From positions 1,240,001-1,304,000 of the forward strand of contig NZ_CP073714.1 of NCBI RefSeq assembly GCF_023101145.1: a stretch of 64,000 bases of DNA. The letters are read 5' to 3'. The stretch comes from Paenibacillus pabuli (GTDB lineage: Bacteria > Bacillota > Bacilli > Paenibacillales > Paenibacillaceae). Numbering within the stretch: the first letter of the stretch is position 1; the number at the start of each line of letters is the position of its first letter. Of this stretch, positions 46,201 through 55,499 are shown piece after piece. The notes beneath the pieces were generated by a model. That model was given only the letters and a program-made list of their open reading frames with translations. It was not told the origin of the DNA and ran no database searches. Both the position numbers and the translations under genes were made by a program.

Positions 46201-49200
46201 CGACTCACATGGTTATCCTTGACCCTACAGAGAATGGAACAGTATATCATTTTTCACTCATCTCCATGGATAGAAACGGGCGGCAAACCAAGTCGGAGCT
46301 TCCTCATCAGAATCCAACGATGTTGCGCAGCTCGCCAACGGGAGAACTATATTTTATTTCAAGCAACTATAATGACACTGTGATGTGGAAACGGGGGCTC
46401 GATGGCAAGTGGCAGCGCCTGTTTACCTTTGATCAGCCAAAGAGTGACTTTGGCAACGGCGATTCTTTTGAACAATTTCCGATCGAACATTTGACGAACT
46501 TTGAAGTCGATCGCGAGGGAAATATCTTTTTCCTGCAAAGAAATTTTTTGTATAAAAGCAGCCCGGACGGTACGGTGGAGATACTGAGCGCACCCAGCAA
46601 CGGGGAGGATACACCGGAGTTTCCGGGTCCAGCCAGCCCAAGCCGTATCGGTCGTATAGCCTATTTTCAACTGGGATCGGACGGAACCATCTATATCATG
46701 GATCGATCGGATGATTTTTCACACTATCGTTCCCGAATTCGCAAGGTAACCCCTCAGGGACAAGTTGAAATCATTGTACATTCCAGACCTTATGATCAGC
46801 CTGATAAACCGTTGTATAACGGGACTTACATTATTGAAAATCCGACATTTTTCTTTGAGCAAAATTTTAAGTTGGATGCAGAAGGAAATATGTATCTGCT
46901 CAATCGGATTAACGCAGGTTCATCCTATGACCTGTATCGTTTGACGCCTTCCGGGAGATTTGAACTGGTGAAGAAGGCGATGATAGATTATATCTATTTT
47001 CCACTTGCAGGCGTTTCACCCGATGGAGAGCTCTACTACGTCCATGTGGAGAGAGGCAAGGCGGAGAACAGCTATCGGAGTTACACCAAACGGACGAGTC
47101 GCACAGAAGGAATTACGACTGTGGATGCCGGAGGGCGGGTCGTGTATGAGATGGCGCCCGATACGTTTCAACATATCAAGACACTTGATGCGCTTAGCGG
47201 TACCTCGCTCTATCAATTCAACTATGATGACATAGGGCGCTTGACGGGGATTGTTGACCGGAATGACAATCAGGTGCGGATTGAAAGGCGAGCAGATGGA
47301 GCGCCGTCAGCCATCGTATCTCCTTTTGGTCAACGAACTGAGTTGAGTGTGAACGAGGAAGGAAGAATCACTGCGATAACCAATCCGGCAGGAGAGCGTT
47401 ACGTCATTGATTATGATGCCGGCGGACTAATGACTTCTTTCACCGAGCCTGGCAAACGGGCAAAGAATTACAGTTATGATCAGGATACAGGGTATCTGAT
47501 TCGGGCCGAACAAGCGAACGAAGGCGTGAAGACATTTACGCGAACCCCGATAGAGTCGGGTTATGCCGTGGAAATCAGGGACGCGATGGACCGTGTGACC
47601 ACGCTTCGGGTACAAAATCTGAGGGACCATATTCGCCGTGAGTCGATAACCCCTTCAGGAGCTTCTACGGTCAGCAAACGGTATACAGATGGCCGGGTGG
47701 TGACTGAACATGCAGATGGAACGATCGTCAGGACATGGAGTCATCCGGACCCTGTGTGGGAGATGCAGGCTGCATATATTGGAGAGATGGAGATAGAACT
47801 TCCTTCCGGTAAGAAGACCACATATCGTCAGAGCCGGACAGTTGTATTGGAAGACCCATCGGATCCGTTCAGTTTGTTGGAATGGACCGAGAGCCATAAC
47901 ATCAACGGAGTGATCAAGAAACGCAGTTATAACAGCAACACGAGAACATATACCGAAAGTGATCAGGATACTCCGCGGGTACAGACGATTATGAATGGCC
48001 GGGATTATGTGGAGAGCATTATTCGCTTGGACGGAAATGTGGATCCGGTGGAGTATACGTACGACGAGCGAGGTAATGTCTCGGGTATAACACAAGGGGA
48101 TCAGCGGATTACCCAATCGTATGACGAGTATAACCGGTTGGTGGCAACAGAAGATGCCTCTGGCAACCGTAAAACATTCCGCTACGATCATGCCAATCGT
48201 CTGATGGGTGTCAAGCAGCCAGGAGGAAACGAGTACATCCAAACCTATGATGAAGGCGGGAATAAAACGGGCCTTGTCCTGCCAAACGGCGCCACATACA
48301 TGATGGCTTACAACGAACTGGATGAGCTGGAGAGCTTTGTGCCTGCCGGTGAAACACTCGGAATTCAACGGTCGTATAATGCGGGTGGCGAATTAACCCA
48401 AACCATACAGCCAGGTGGGCGAGAGGTCAACTATGGGTATGACGCAGGAGGACGGATTGAATCCATACATGATTCGGATATCCAGCGGAGCTTCACCTAT
48501 GCCGATCCAACAGATCGGGTCACCGTTGCCTCTACCACTTCCGGGGACTGGAATCAGAACAGCAAATATAGTTATGACGGTTCCAACGTGACTCGTGAGG
48601 AGCTATCGGGAGCTGTTAATGCCACGTATAACTATACCTATGACACGTCTTCCCGGCTTACGGAGATGATGGCTGTTGTCGGAGGTAAGCGGTTAAGTAC
48701 CCCGATGTCATGGGGGAATACCGGACTTCTTGAACGCTTGGGCAGCTTCCGTCTGGGGAGAAATCAGGACAGCACACAAGTCAGCAGCCTTACAGATGGA
48801 CAGCTTCGTGTTGAGAAGGACTATAATTCGCTGGGAGCGCTACAAGAGCTTCGTTATATAAGTGAGGTGGGGCGTTCATCCGGGACGGACGAAGTGTATT
48901 CAGGACCGAAGACCTTGTACACCATTGGTTATGAGTATGATCATCGTGGATGGGTAACAAGAAAAACAGTTCTCACTGGAGCCACGGGGCAGGTGGAGTC
49001 GTACGAATATATCCATGATGCCAACGGCCAATTAACTCAAGTCATTCATACCGATGCGGATGGCGTAGAGCATGTGGAACAATATGAATATGACGCCAAT
49101 CGTAACCGGATTTTCAGCAAGTCGGATGCAAGCGAGGTTCAGGCAACCTATAATGAGCGGGATCAATTGGTTGATGCGGGAGATGTGACGTATAAATATA

Positions 49201-50243
49201 ATGCTGAGGGGTACCTGACAGAGCGTGGTCAGGACACCTTCGAGTATGGAACACGTGGTGAGCTCCTGAGCGCAACCGTTGATGGATCAAGTGTGTCTTA
49301 TGCTTACGATTACACAGGCAGACGGATATTACGGAAGGCTGAAGAGGGTCAGACCCAGTTTATGTACAGTAATCCGACGAATCCGTTATTATTGACTGCT
49401 TCGGTTGATACCCAGGGTAAAGTTACAGCTTATGAGTATGACGAGCAGGGAATGCTGCTTGCTATCGAACGGGAAGATGAGCGGTACCATGTGGTTACAG
49501 ATGCGGTCGGGACACCCGTCATTGTGCTGGATGACCATGGAGTGCCTGTCAAGGAACGGACATATGACAGTTACGGCATTCTTTTAAGTGACAGCAACCC
49601 GGAATGGAAACTGGCGCTGGGTTACGCAGGGGGACTGGAAGACGAGACCACCGGACTTGTTCGTTTTGGACAGCGGGACTATGATGCAGCAGCAGGTCGC
49701 TGGACAGCGATGGACCCTATTTTATTCCAGGGTGGTCAGGGGAACCTGTATAACTATGTGAACAACAGTCCGATATTAATGCGTGATCCATGCGGATTGT
49801 TCTGCATTGGTGCAAGTGCATATGCTGTAGCGGGTGGAGGCGCACAGATCTGTGTGAATTCCGAAGGTATGTCCATATGCGGGGAGCTGGGCTTCGGTGC
49901 AGGAGGCGGTCTGGAGATCAGCCCATTTGGTGACCTGGCGCCTGATCATGCTTCTGTCACTGCCTCAGGCACGGGGAAAGTTGGACCAGTGGGACTGGAA
50001 CTGGGATTGGAAATATCCAATTTGAATAGTGAGTGCGGGGACCTGATCAATCCAATTGCCAACCTTGCTATAGGGCCAGCATCCTTTGATCTGTCCGATC
50101 CTATTCGTGGCAGCTCTGTAGGTGGGGATTTTGATGAACTGGGCTCCAGTCTTTCAGACCTGTGGAATGGCAGTTCCAACAAAATAGGAGCCAAAACCGA
50201 GGTTTCTGTTCGCGGTAAAGTATGCGGCGGGATGCTCTGGTAA
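43290..50243 (+). CDS. Giant SLH-anchored surface protein with Fn3 and RHS/YD repeats
   Basis: A 2317-residue surface protein. After a signal peptide come three SLH domains (about residues 45-215; for example VMKGYPDGTVRPHQSITRAE) for binding secondary cell-wall polymer. A Pro/Glu/Gly linker, an Fn3 domain (about 285-370) and a carboxypeptidase-regulatory-like Ig domain (about 440-510) follow. A beta-rich middle leads to YD/RHS repeats (for example YDANRNRIFSKS), forming the usual shell. The RHS core ends with RFGQRDYDAAAGRWTAMDPI and DPCGL near residue 2170, after which a 147-residue Cys- and Gly-rich tip is unrecognised. No immunity gene follows. TTG 43290 has AAGGAGAGG upstream. It may mediate adhesion or deliver a toxin. 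Confidence 0.9.
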   Translation: MKRSMLRRSCLWLLSVLLLLETWTGSGLLMAQAASSLNIQEAASREVIPTWAKKEMESLKEAGVMKGYPDGTVRPHQSITRAELVTLIYKIRTSSNPNTSSSAAFKDIAKQWYAADVTRAATEGLVNGYPDGTFRPDQPVNRYEAAKVLQLAFAPAAPSGHATINYSDQKQFPNWAVEPISSMSAVGWMKGYPDGSFGGLRTLTRAEGAVLLHRAWLSEAGGSDTGNEEKGNEGSTPGEEKPEEGNNENSSPGTPGNGGITPPGGPVTPPVNPPNPEPPGKIAVPVGLLATAGNAQVALRWDQSGTVAPAGYKVYYAEGNSDWTGSPQDVGKSKSHTVTGLTNGKTYRFAVSAYDASGIETKQSSEVYAVPRTAIDPSLPPDPRETSTPLPATHHISFSESIEFLYTGERPVQIGVEEGAIDAERVAVVRGNVLDSEGNPLPGVNISVSNQSQYGHTMSRVDGQFDLAVNGYGDIVIDYEKEGYMPLQRNAQPSGGHYTTLDDVVLLPYDDQVTKVKLGEDVSNTQVAQGSPVTDEDGSRQATLIIPGGTSGSIMLPDGTEQPMAELNIRATEYTVGERGPEAMPGELPSLVGYTYAVELSADEAVSAGATEVRFDQPLYLYVDNFLNFPVGGTVPIGYYDRMAGAWIPSDNGRIIEVLSVNNGIASVDIDGDGAADSDSAMEAIGLTKEERRELAALYKPGQSFWRSPIEHFTPWDCNWPYGPPLDAESPPDRKPNEDKPDIDDSCKANGSIIGCQTQTLSQVIPVTGTGLNLVYDSQREPGYTSGKQLELKLTDDVVSPSIRYIEVELEIAGRRIVEKLDPKPNLVYRYEWDGKDVYGRSWYGKADYKFTVTNHYPMVYLEPSTDFPRSFGRISNQGGTFATDRTNMTTSLSRVHEGMMDSPLNEYESAGLGGWSLNIHHGSDGENLFLGAGGDQVIMNPYRNKLAHTFNDYDYAQSKSDELTVTPDGTTHMVILDPTENGTVYHFSLISMDRNGRQTKSELPHQNPTMLRSSPTGELYFISSNYNDTVMWKRGLDGKWQRLFTFDQPKSDFGNGDSFEQFPIEHLTNFEVDREGNIFFLQRNFLYKSSPDGTVEILSAPSNGEDTPEFPGPASPSRIGRIAYFQLGSDGTIYIMDRSDDFSHYRSRIRKVTPQGQVEIIVHSRPYDQPDKPLYNGTYIIENPTFFFEQNFKLDAEGNMYLLNRINAGSSYDLYRLTPSGRFELVKKAMIDYIYFPLAGVSPDGELYYVHVERGKAENSYRSYTKRTSRTEGITTVDAGGRVVYEMAPDTFQHIKTLDALSGTSLYQFNYDDIGRLTGIVDRNDNQVRIERRADGAPSAIVSPFGQRTELSVNEEGRITAITNPAGERYVIDYDAGGLMTSFTEPGKRAKNYSYDQDTGYLIRAEQANEGVKTFTRTPIESGYAVEIRDAMDRVTTLRVQNLRDHIRRESITPSGASTVSKRYTDGRVVTEHADGTIVRTWSHPDPVWEMQAAYIGEMEIELPSGKKTTYRQSRTVVLEDPSDPFSLLEWTESHNINGVIKKRSYNSNTRTYTESDQDTPRVQTIMNGRDYVESIIRLDGNVDPVEYTYDERGNVSGITQGDQRITQSYDEYNRLVATEDASGNRKTFRYDHANRLMGVKQPGGNEYIQTYDEGGNKTGLVLPNGATYMMAYNELDELESFVPAGETLGIQRSYNAGGELTQTIQPGGREVNYGYDAGGRIESIHDSDIQRSFTYADPTDRVTVASTTSGDWNQNSKYSYDGSNVTREELSGAVNATYNYTYDTSSRLTEMMAVVGGKRLSTPMSWGNTGLLERLGSFRLGRNQDSTQVSSLTDGQLRVEKDYNSLGALQELRYISEVGRSSGTDEVYSGPKTLYTIGYEYDHRGWVTRKTVLTGATGQVESYEYIHDANGQLTQVIHTDADGVEHVEQYEYDANRNRIFSKSDASEVQATYNERDQLVDAGDVTYKYNAEGYLTERGQDTFEYGTRGELLSATVDGSSVSYAYDYTGRRILRKAEEGQTQFMYSNPTNPLLLTASVDTQGKVTAYEYDEQGMLLAIEREDERYHVVTDAVGTPVIVLDDHGVPVKERTYDSYGILLSDSNPEWKLALGYAGGLEDETTGLVRFGQRDYDAAAGRWTAMDPILFQGGQGNLYNYVNNSPILMRDPCGLFCIGASAYAVAGGGAQICVNSEGMSICGELGFGAGGGLEISPFGDLAPDHASVTASGTGKVGPVGLELGLEISNLNSECGDLINPIANLAIGPASFDLSDPIRGSSVGGDFDELGSSLSDLWNGSSNKIGAKTEVSVRGKVCGGMLW

Positions 50244-50291
50244 CTTTATTCAGGAAATCATAATGAATATCCCTTAAACCTATTTTCATCC

Positions 50292-50335
50292 AAAAGCCCC
50301 CAATCTTATGGGGGCCTTTTGGGTTTTATTTTTGC
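50292..50335 (+). terminator. Terminator after the SLH-RHS gene
   Basis: AAAAGCCCCC (50292-50301) pairs with GGGGGCCTTTT (50310-50320; one base bulged), followed by a T-rich stretch. Confidence 0.85.
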
Positions 50336-50365
50336 ATGGTCATGGAGTCTCCAACCATGGACACC

Positions 50366-50453
50366 ACCTAAAGAAAACACAAGTGAACGAAAAGACAGTC
50401 CATTGTTGCCCTCTCACAGGAACGCTAAGATGAAGTTGTTAAAGCGTTTACAT
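50366..50453 (+). promoter_or_regulatory. Promoter module A: upstream motif, sigma-A promoter and cre-like site
   Basis: An acctaaagaaaacRcaa motif (50366-50382), then a CCATTGTTGC block (50400-50409) whose TTGTTG is the -35, a 17-bp spacer, TAAGAT as -10, and a cre-like GTTAAAGCGTTTACAT at 50438-50453. The same order and nearly the same spacing recur before the solute-binding-protein gene at 58682-58769. The upstream motif probably binds an activator, possibly the locus YesN-type regulator. This is an inference from conservation. Confidence 0.6.
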
Positions 50454-50480
50454 TACATGATGAAAGGGAGCTGAACTCGG

Positions 50481-50690
50481 ATGCCGGAAATTTCAATCAG
50501 GCTGTATGAAGGCAGGACGGATGAGCAAAAGCAGGAGATCGTGGAGGTGTTCACACGCGAGCTTTCACGTATTATCGATCGTGAGCCGGAGTATATTTCC
50601 GTTGAATTCAATGAAATCCCGTGGGACGAGAATGTTCCTGATAATTTAAGAAACATGCAATCACAGAAGCAGGGAGGGGAGAAGACGTGA
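50481..50690 (+). CDS. Small tautomerase-superfamily protein (4-oxalocrotonate-tautomerase-like)
   Basis: A 69-residue protein of the tautomerase fold. Pro2, the catalytic base of the family, follows the initiator Met (MPEISIRLYEGRTDEQKQEI); the C-terminal half has a family-type EYISVEFNEIPWDENV strand. It is the first gene of the transport operon and overlaps the permease by 4 bp (GTGA). Members tautomerise or decarboxylate oxo-acids, so here it could act on an unsaturated uronate derivative, but no substrate is shown. Confidence 0.75.
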   Translation: MPEISIRLYEGRTDEQKQEIVEVFTRELSRIIDREPEYISVEFNEIPWDENVPDNLRNMQSQKQGGEKT

Positions 50691-51664
50691 AGCCGGCGGA
50701 TATCGCGCCGCCAAGCCGGGGAGCAGCCAGACTTAATTCATCTGGTCTTGGCACCCGGCTCGGAGATGCAGGACGTTATCTGTGGCGATACCGGATACTA
50801 TATCTGCTCTCGGTACCAGGCATCCTGTATTTTTTCCTCTTCAAATACGTGCCTCTGTTTGGCTCAGTCATTGCTTTTCAGAACTACAACATTTTCAAAG
50901 GCATCACCGGAAGTGATTGGGTAGGCCTGGAGCATTTTCAGAAGATGTTCAGCCATTATGACTTTTTGCGGATTCTCAATAATACCATTCTGCTTGGACT
51001 ATATGATCTCGTAATTGCATTCCCGGTACCGATCTTACTGGCCATTCTGCTAAATGAAGTACGGATGATCGTGTTTAAGCGTTTGCTGCAAACGATTGTA
51101 TACATGCCTCACTTTCTGTCCTGGGTCGTCATTAGCGGTATCTTCATGGGTATTTTCTCGATGGATGCCGGGGTGGTGAACAAGGCACTTGGATTTCTGG
51201 GCATGCAGCCAATCTACTTTCTGGGGGAAGACTCGTACATTCGTTCCATTCTGATCGGTTCGGGGATCTGGCGCGATTCCGGGTACGGCACGATTATTTT
51301 TCTGGCTGCCATTGCGGGGATTAATCCCGATCTGTATGAGGCAGCAGAGGTCGATGGAGCCGGGCGTTTGAAGCAAATATGGTCGATTACCCTGCCATCG
51401 TTGCTGCCGACGATTATGATTCTGCTGCTGCTGCACATTGGGAAGTTTCTCGATCTGGGCTTTGAGCGTGTGTTCGTATTCCTGAATCCGCTCAATCTGG
51501 AATCTGGAGAAATTCTCGATACCTATATCTACAAGGCCGGCCTTCTCTCACAGCAATACAGCTATACAACGGCCATCGGATTGTTCAAGTCGGTCGTGGG
51601 TTTGATGCTTATTCTACTCGGTAATTTCTTCAGCAAAAAAACTACCGGCGAAAGCCTGTATTAG
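50687..51664 (+). CDS. CUT1 sugar ABC transporter permease (LplB type)
   Basis: Membrane subunit of an oligosaccharide importer. It shows the LplB pattern: RYLWRYRILYLLSVPGILYF with FKYVPLFGSVIAFQNYNIFK, and the EAA loop near YEAAEVDGAGRLKQIWSITL. About six spans are predicted over 325 residues. GTG 50687 overlaps the tautomerase stop. The ATPase is missing from the locus, as usual for CUT1 systems that share an MsmX-like ATPase. Confidence 0.92.
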   Translation: MKPADIAPPSRGAARLNSSGLGTRLGDAGRYLWRYRILYLLSVPGILYFFLFKYVPLFGSVIAFQNYNIFKGITGSDWVGLEHFQKMFSHYDFLRILNNTILLGLYDLVIAFPVPILLAILLNEVRMIVFKRLLQTIVYMPHFLSWVVISGIFMGIFSMDAGVVNKALGFLGMQPIYFLGEDSYIRSILIGSGIWRDSGYGTIIFLAAIAGINPDLYEAAEVDGAGRLKQIWSITLPSLLPTIMILLLLHIGKFLDLGFERVFVFLNPLNLESGEILDTYIYKAGLLSQQYSYTTAIGLFKSVVGLMLILLGNFFSKKTTGESLY

Positions 51665-51676
51665 GAGGCGAGATTG

Positions 51677-52555
51677 ATGCGTACCCCCAGTGTCCGTTAC
51701 CGTATATTCCGCATTGGAAATCTCGTTTTTCTTACGCTGCTCTCGTTGACGATGATTCTGCCTTTCATTAATGTGCTGGCTCAATCTCTTAGCAGCTCGG
51801 AAGCGATCATGGGCGGAAAGGTCAGCTTCTGGCCTGTTGCTTTTACCTGGATCAATTATGAATATGTATTTGGTGATGCTTCGTTCTGGCGGGCATTTGC
51901 AGTCTCGGTCGGGGTGACGCTGTTCGGGACGCTGGTCAATCTCGCTGCAACGGCATCGCTGGCCTATCCCGTTTCCCGTCCAGAGTACAAGGGGCGCTCT
52001 ATAGTCGTCATGTTTGTCCTGGTGACCGTTGTGTTCTCGGCGCCGCTTATTCCGAACTTTATCCTGATGAAGGAACTGCATCTGGTCAACAATCCGCTGG
52101 TACTGATTGTGCCAGGAGCGATTAATGCCTTTAACTTTTTCGTCATGCGCTCGTTCTTTGCACAGCTGCCGGGTGAATTGATCGACGCTGCCCGCATCGA
52201 TGGCTGTGGTGAATTCGGCATCATCTGGCGTATCGTTATTCCGTTGTCCAAACCAGCCATGGCATCACTCGGCATTTTCTATGCGGTAGGACACTGGAAC
52301 GCCTATTCCACCGCGCTGTATTATCTGAATGATCCGGCCTGGTGGCCAATCCAGGTAACACTCAAGAAGCTGTTTGAAAGTGACGATATCTCGGTCGATC
52401 CGGGGTCTGCCGTCTATAGTACCCTTGCACATACATCGCCGGAAGGCATCAAAATGGCAACCATCATCATCGCCACCTTGCCGATTATTATCATCTACCC
52501 TTTCCTGCAAAAGCATTTTGTAAAAGGAATCATGGTCGGCTCCGTCAAATCTTAA
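51677..52555 (+). CDS. CUT1 sugar ABC transporter permease (YtcP/LplC type)
   Basis: Second membrane subunit of the importer, 292 residues. LTMILPFINVLAQSLSSSEA, then FWPVAFTWINYEYVFGDASF, and the EAA loop DAARIDGCGEFGIIWRIVIP are typical of the YtcP/LplC class; it ends with a conserved KHFVKGIMVGSVKS. ATG 51677 lies 8 nt after GGAGG and is preferred to TTG 51674. It is close behind the LplB-type gene. Confidence 0.92.
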   Translation: MRTPSVRYRIFRIGNLVFLTLLSLTMILPFINVLAQSLSSSEAIMGGKVSFWPVAFTWINYEYVFGDASFWRAFAVSVGVTLFGTLVNLAATASLAYPVSRPEYKGRSIVVMFVLVTVVFSAPLIPNFILMKELHLVNNPLVLIVPGAINAFNFFVMRSFFAQLPGELIDAARIDGCGEFGIIWRIVIPLSKPAMASLGIFYAVGHWNAYSTALYYLNDPAWWPIQVTLKKLFESDDISVDPGSAVYSTLAHTSPEGIKMATIIIATLPIIIIYPFLQKHFVKGIMVGSVKS

Positions 52556-52597
52556 GTACAAGCAGCATACAGATCTGACGGAAACGGGGGAATGGCG

Positions 52598-53635
52598 ATG
52601 TTCAGAATCTTGATTACGGACGATGAGCCAATGATTCGAATGGGTCTGGCGAAGATGATCAAACAAGCGGGACTGTTCGACTGTGAGATTCGGCAGGCTG
52701 CACATGGGGAAGAAGCTCTCCAGGTGATGGGAGACTTTCGGCCGCACATCCTGTTTACGGATATCCGCATGCCAACGATGGACGGTATTGAGCTATGCCG
52801 TCGTTTATCCGAGCAAGGCAGTACGATACGCATTATTGTGGTCTCCGGTTATTCGGACTTTGAATATGCAAGAGCCTGTATGGATTATGGGGTAAAGCGA
52901 TATTTGCTCAAACCTGTGGGACGACAGGAGCTTCATGAACTGCTGCTCAAATTGCTGGCATCCGAAGAGGATAAGCCTACGGTTTCTCTTGTACCCGTGA
53001 GGGAGCTGAACGATTGGGCGATGCGTCTGGAAGAAGCGATATGGGAGCTAAGACAATCCGATGTGACGGAGTTGCTCGCAGCATGGTCAGATCGTTATCC
53101 GGCATATGCCCTGATGCCTGAGCAGACAGCGGAGCTTTTTCAGGAATTACTGGAATTGATTGTAGCCAGAATGAATGCACGGGGAAACGGAACGATGAGT
53201 ACGTCCAGTCAGATTAATGAAAGCGCTTCCTCAAAAGAGTGCTTCGAGGCTCTGGGCAACGAGATTCACACATTAATGCAGACGATCAAGGAAAAGCGCA
53301 GCGGCAAGCGCAAGCATCCGGTGGAAGAAGCAAAAGCCTATCTGGAGAAGCATTTGCGCCGCGAGGTGTCATTGGAAGAGATTGCGGCCAAGCTGGGACT
53401 TAACCCGTCCTACTTTAGCCAACTATTCAAGCAGACGACAGGCCAGACTTTTATCCAATACCGCATACGCAGCAAAATGGAACTGGCTAAGCGCATGCTG
53501 GAACAGCCGGGTAACCGGATTACCGATATTTCCTACGAAGTGGGGTATGCGGATCATCCCCATTTTACGAAGACGTTCAAGAAGATTACCGGACTGACAC
53601 CGTCCGAGTACCGCAGCAAGTTGGGCATTGAGTGA
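52598..53635 (+). CDS. YesN-type response regulator (receiver plus AraC HTH)
   Basis: Cytoplasmic regulator of the locus. Receiver domain residues about 1-115 include DDEP and the phospho-acceptor Asp in HILFTDIRMPTMDG, and the conserved Lys in YLLKPVG. The AraC double HTH at about 245-345 has VSLEEIAAKLGLNPSYFSQL and ITDISYEVGYADHPHFTKTF. ATG 52598 follows GGGGGA at 8 nt and is preferred over 52592. It overlaps the kinase gene by 1 bp (TGATG if the ATG start is used). It likely binds the motif seen upstream of both transcription units. Confidence 0.92.
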   Translation: MFRILITDDEPMIRMGLAKMIKQAGLFDCEIRQAAHGEEALQVMGDFRPHILFTDIRMPTMDGIELCRRLSEQGSTIRIIVVSGYSDFEYARACMDYGVKRYLLKPVGRQELHELLLKLLASEEDKPTVSLVPVRELNDWAMRLEEAIWELRQSDVTELLAAWSDRYPAYALMPEQTAELFQELLELIVARMNARGNGTMSTSSQINESASSKECFEALGNEIHTLMQTIKEKRSGKRKHPVEEAKAYLEKHLRREVSLEEIAAKLGLNPSYFSQLFKQTTGQTFIQYRIRSKMELAKRMLEQPGNRITDISYEVGYADHPHFTKTFKKITGLTPSEYRSKLGIE

Positions 53636-55470
53636 TGAAGCGCAGCCTGTCGATCCGCTTGTTCTTTCATTTTGCCATTGTGATTACACTGTCTCTGTCC
53701 GCCATCGGTTTGTTTACCTATACTTATGCCTCGACTGAAATGAACGACCAGCTTGCTGACAACATCGCCCAAACGATGCGCAATACAGCGTACCAGACCG
53801 ACCTGTATTTGCAAAATTATGATCGGGCCACGTACTCCATCCTTTCGAACGGAAGTGTGAAACACTTTCTCGATATGAATTCGGAGGACAGTTATGCCTA
53901 TTACGAATACAGCCGTCAGATAAAAACAAACGTGTTCCCGCCTGTTTTTATGTTATACCCACAGATCAAATTCCTGTATGTTATCGGGGAAAACGGGCGT
54001 GTTGTGATTGATGATAATCAGAATTCTGCTGGCATACCGGATATTGACGCGGCTCTTCAATATAAGGAGCTGCTGGCCGCAACGCCTGCAAACGGCGAAT
54101 CCACATTGTTTACACGCAGTATTCGTAGCGAGCAGAGTGCCAATGTCATTACGATTGCGCGGCGGATCAGAGGCGTGTCCTCCTATACCCCAAACGGTGT
54201 ACTGGCGATGGAAGTGAATGTGCTGGAGCTTGACAAAATATGGGGAGAACTCGACCTCGGTCAGGGCGGCTATCAGTATGTGATAGACCAAAACGGAACG
54301 GTTATCTACACACCCGGGGACGAAGGGGCGCAGACTGCCATGCCGTCCAGCACCGTAAACAGGCTTATGAACATGGATGCAGGATCAATGGAACAGAACA
54401 CGGAAGGCACCAAACGACTGTTCATTTCAGAGCTTTCAGAATATTCTGGCTGGCGTTTTGTTGCTTCCGTGCCGCTGGAGGAGCTTCAACGACCGATTGC
54501 AACAATCCGTTCTGCCACCTTATGGGTTGGTGCAGGAACCTTGCTCGCCGCACTCGTCTTGGCCTATCGAATTGGCGCTTCACAGGTGGAGCCCATTCGT
54601 GTGCTGATGAACGGAATGAGACAGACGGAGAAGGGAATCTGGAACAAGGTGGAGATGAAGGAAAGGCGCGATGAAATTGGTGTGCTGATCCGCAGCTATA
54701 ATCTGATGGTCAGCCGGCTGTCGGACATGATTGAAAGTGTATACGAGTCGGAGCTGCGCCGCCAGAAGTCGGAAATCGAGCTTCAGCAGGAGGCGCTGGA
54801 ACGGCATCGTGCAGAATTTCAGGCACTTCAGTTGCAGATCAATCCGCATTTTCTTTACAACACCCTGGAAACGATCAAATGTTATGCCGTCGTACAGGAC
54901 TCCGAAGAAATTGCACAGATGGTGGAATCCATGGCTCATATGCTCCGTTATTCCATTCAGACCAATCTGGAGGAAATCACGGTTGCCAATGAACTGAAAC
55001 ATGTGCTGGCCTACCTTTCCATCATGAAGCATCGCATGGATCGTGAGCTCGAAGTGGAGGTCATCATTGCGCCGGATCTGTTGTTGGAGAAAATGGTTCG
55101 TCTCACCCTTCAGCCGCTGGTGGAAAATGTGTTACAACACGCGTTTCCGCGGGGCATGGAGCCCGGTCACTTTATTCGCATCGACGCTCGGCGTCTTGAA
55201 GATCGCTTTCTTGTCATCGTCCAGGATAACGGCATGGGCATGAGCGAGGAACGTTTGGAGAAGCTGCGTCGCCGTCTGGAATTGAACCGTCTGGCAGGCG
55301 AAGATTCCGATGATGTCTACCATCGAGGGGGCATTGGGCTCATGAATGTTCATCGCCGGATTCAGCTTGTTTTTGGAGAAACGTATGGCTTGATGATTGA
55401 GAGTGAGCAGGGATTGGGAACGACCATTACGATGGCGCTTCCAGCGGATCAGCATAGCAAGCGGATTTAA
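53635..55470 (+). CDS. YesM-type sensor histidine kinase
   Basis: Membrane sensor kinase of the locus, about 611 residues. An N-terminal span (LSIRLFFHFAIVITLSLSAI) and a second at about 290-310 flank a large extracytoplasmic sensor domain. A HAMP linker is followed by the LytS/YesM-type His kinase domain with LQINPHFLYNTLETIKCYAV (phospho-His in QINPHF), then a HATPase with LQPLVENVLQHAFP and GGIGLMNVHRRI. Such sensors bind extracellular oligosaccharide-protein complexes. Start codon ATG 53635 overlaps the regulator stop (TGATG); a GTG at 53632 is possible. Confidence 0.92.
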   Translation: MKRSLSIRLFFHFAIVITLSLSAIGLFTYTYASTEMNDQLADNIAQTMRNTAYQTDLYLQNYDRATYSILSNGSVKHFLDMNSEDSYAYYEYSRQIKTNVFPPVFMLYPQIKFLYVIGENGRVVIDDNQNSAGIPDIDAALQYKELLAATPANGESTLFTRSIRSEQSANVITIARRIRGVSSYTPNGVLAMEVNVLELDKIWGELDLGQGGYQYVIDQNGTVIYTPGDEGAQTAMPSSTVNRLMNMDAGSMEQNTEGTKRLFISELSEYSGWRFVASVPLEELQRPIATIRSATLWVGAGTLLAALVLAYRIGASQVEPIRVLMNGMRQTEKGIWNKVEMKERRDEIGVLIRSYNLMVSRLSDMIESVYESELRRQKSEIELQQEALERHRAEFQALQLQINPHFLYNTLETIKCYAVVQDSEEIAQMVESMAHMLRYSIQTNLEEITVANELKHVLAYLSIMKHRMDRELEVEVIIAPDLLLEKMVRLTLQPLVENVLQHAFPRGMEPGHFIRIDARRLEDRFLVIVQDNGMGMSEERLEKLRRRLELNRLAGEDSDDVYHRGGIGLMNVHRRIQLVFGETYGLMIESEQGLGTTITMALPADQHSKRI

Positions 55471-55499
55471 TTGAACCAATAACAGGGAGGAAGATCAAA

